Shown one piece after another: positions 63,538 through 64,000 of a stretch of DNA of 64,000 nucleotides. Below the pieces are notes generated by a model that worked only from the letters and a program-made list of their open reading frames with translations, ran no database searches and was not told the DNA's origin. The DNA is from Rhodococcus qingshengii JCM 15477. Lineage in GTDB: Bacteria; Actinomycetota; Actinomycetes; Mycobacteriales; Mycobacteriaceae. The stretch's first letter is position 1, and each line of letters begins with the position of its first letter. A program made the translations under genes and the position numbers. Location of the stretch: NCBI RefSeq assembly GCF_023221595.1, contig NZ_CP096563.1, forward strand, positions 496,001-560,000, given 5' to 3'.

Positions 63538-63901
63538 GGCTGACGGCCTTCTTTCCACTTTGATCGACACTTTTCTGACTCCGTGTGAGGGTAGTCACAA
63601 GCTCGCGTAAACGCACCGTTGCATCACGTTGCAACCCGTTGTCCTGCGACGATCGGTCGAATTGATGCGACGGGTGGTCGCTTCCGCCGACGAGTGAATG
63701 GGCGCGGACAGATTTCCCTCGGAATTGCGGACAATGGGTGCGATGCGCGCCCCGCGTCGGATGTGTCTATTGTCAAACCATTATTCGACCACAACTCGAA
63801 GTCACGTTCACTTTCAGTTGTAGGCGACACGACGCCGGCAGTTACGGCTGTCGGCAGGCCGCGAGCATGCTCGGGGTCACTTAGATGTGGAAGGAATTCC
63901 T
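63538..63901. other. 364-bp divergent spacer acs/lipoprotein
   Basis: Holds the Crp-type site at 63584-63599 and a GTTGCA...GTTGCAACCCGTTG direct repeat near 63618-63641. Nothing else that I can support; the right half shows no gene. Confidence 0.6.
63584..63599. promoter_or_regulatory. Perfect Crp-type site TGTGA-N6-TCACA upstream of acs
   Basis: TGTGAGGGTAGTCACA, matching all ten fixed positions of the mycobacterial Crp consensus, 47-62 bp before the acs ATG. Confidence 0.8.
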
Positions 63902-64000
63902 TTGCGTATCTCACGCATAGCGACGGGCGCGGTCGCGCTCGGAATGACGGCAGTGCTGATCACGGCATGTTCGTCCGGCGATTCGTCGGGCGGATCGTCC
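63902..64000 (+). CDS. Lipoprotein start, probable DppA-type binding protein (3' cut)
   Basis: TTG 63902 with GGAAGGAA upstream opens MRISRIATGAVALGMTAVLITACSSGDSSGGSS; LITAC is a lipobox with the lipidated Cys at 23, then a Ser/Gly linker, as in ABC-transporter binding lipoproteins. The window ends after 33 codons. The place, divergent from acs, is that of dppA (Rv3666c) in M. tuberculosis, so a peptide-binding protein is likely. Confidence 0.75.
   Translation, partial: MRISRIATGAVALGMTAVLITACSSGDSSGGSS

Overview
The window looks like the chromosome of a Rhodococcus of the erythropolis/qingshengii type, or a close mycolic-acid actinobacterium. The grounds are the high-GC coding, the abundance of lipid, sterol and aromatic genes, F420 enzymes, WhiB4, PrrAB, and a backbone whose gene order matches Mycobacterium tuberculosis Rv3666c to Rv3683. 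All homology statements come from reading the sequence and from memory of the families; no search was run.

Layout. 0-3.5 kb: a multicopper oxidase cut by the window edge, a CaiB-type CoA-transferase and an HMG-CoA-lyase-like enzyme. 3.5-7.3 kb (minus): a sensor/regulator cluster of a LuxR-type response regulator broken by an in-frame TGA, a stand-alone HTH protein, a histidine kinase, a kinase-like protein without kinase boxes and a small membrane protein. 7.4-11.8 kb: a tightly overlapping operon of TetR, Baeyer-Villiger-type monooxygenase, ChoD-like GMC oxidase and an acetoacetate-decarboxylase-fold protein. 12-14.1 kb: furA-katA from a leaderless promoter. 14.4-21.6 kb: HAD phosphatase, F420 oxidoreductase, prrA-prrB, a secreted orphan, a YdjM-like membrane protein and a Tat-exported type II cholesterol oxidase. 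21.6-28.3 kb: an MFS exporter with divergent MarR, an IdeR-boxed siderophore-binding lipoprotein, a FadD ligase, small proteins, tandem repeats and tRNA-Pro(CGG).

28.4-36.7 kb and 46.2-53.6 kb are the conserved backbone: metallophosphoesterase, ponA2, whiB4, the two Get3-like ATPases, a DUF4177-like protein, RidA and MBL genes, then crp, a small membrane protein, nth, thioredoxin, Nudix, marP, ephE-like and holin-like genes, and later acs with a divergent lipoprotein. Two catabolic blocks interrupt it. Block one (36.8-46.1 kb) carries the 3-hydroxyanthranilate meta-cleavage steps (dioxygenase, ACMS decarboxylase, semialdehyde dehydrogenase, 2-aminomuconate deaminase, 4-oxalocrotonate decarboxylase), an MHS transporter, LysR, a carboxylesterase, and a TetR/NTF2-like pair with a perfect 14-bp inverted-repeat operator. 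Block two (53.8-61.6 kb) carries an MHS transporter and an aliphatic amidase cluster (amiC, frameshifted amiS, amiE, amiB AAA ATPase, NCS1 permease) with a divergent MarR gene and two identical 19-bp boxes that probably define its regulon.

Regulatory themes: several genes appear leaderless (furA, nth, the TetR at 7.4 kb, the divergent ATPase/DUF4177 pair, the siderophore lipoprotein). A perfect TGTGA-N6-TCACA site lies upstream of acs and a near match lies between ponA2 and whiB4, with crp itself in the window. Two gene disruptions (RR nonsense codon, amiS dinucleotide duplication) are either real inactivations or sequence errors.
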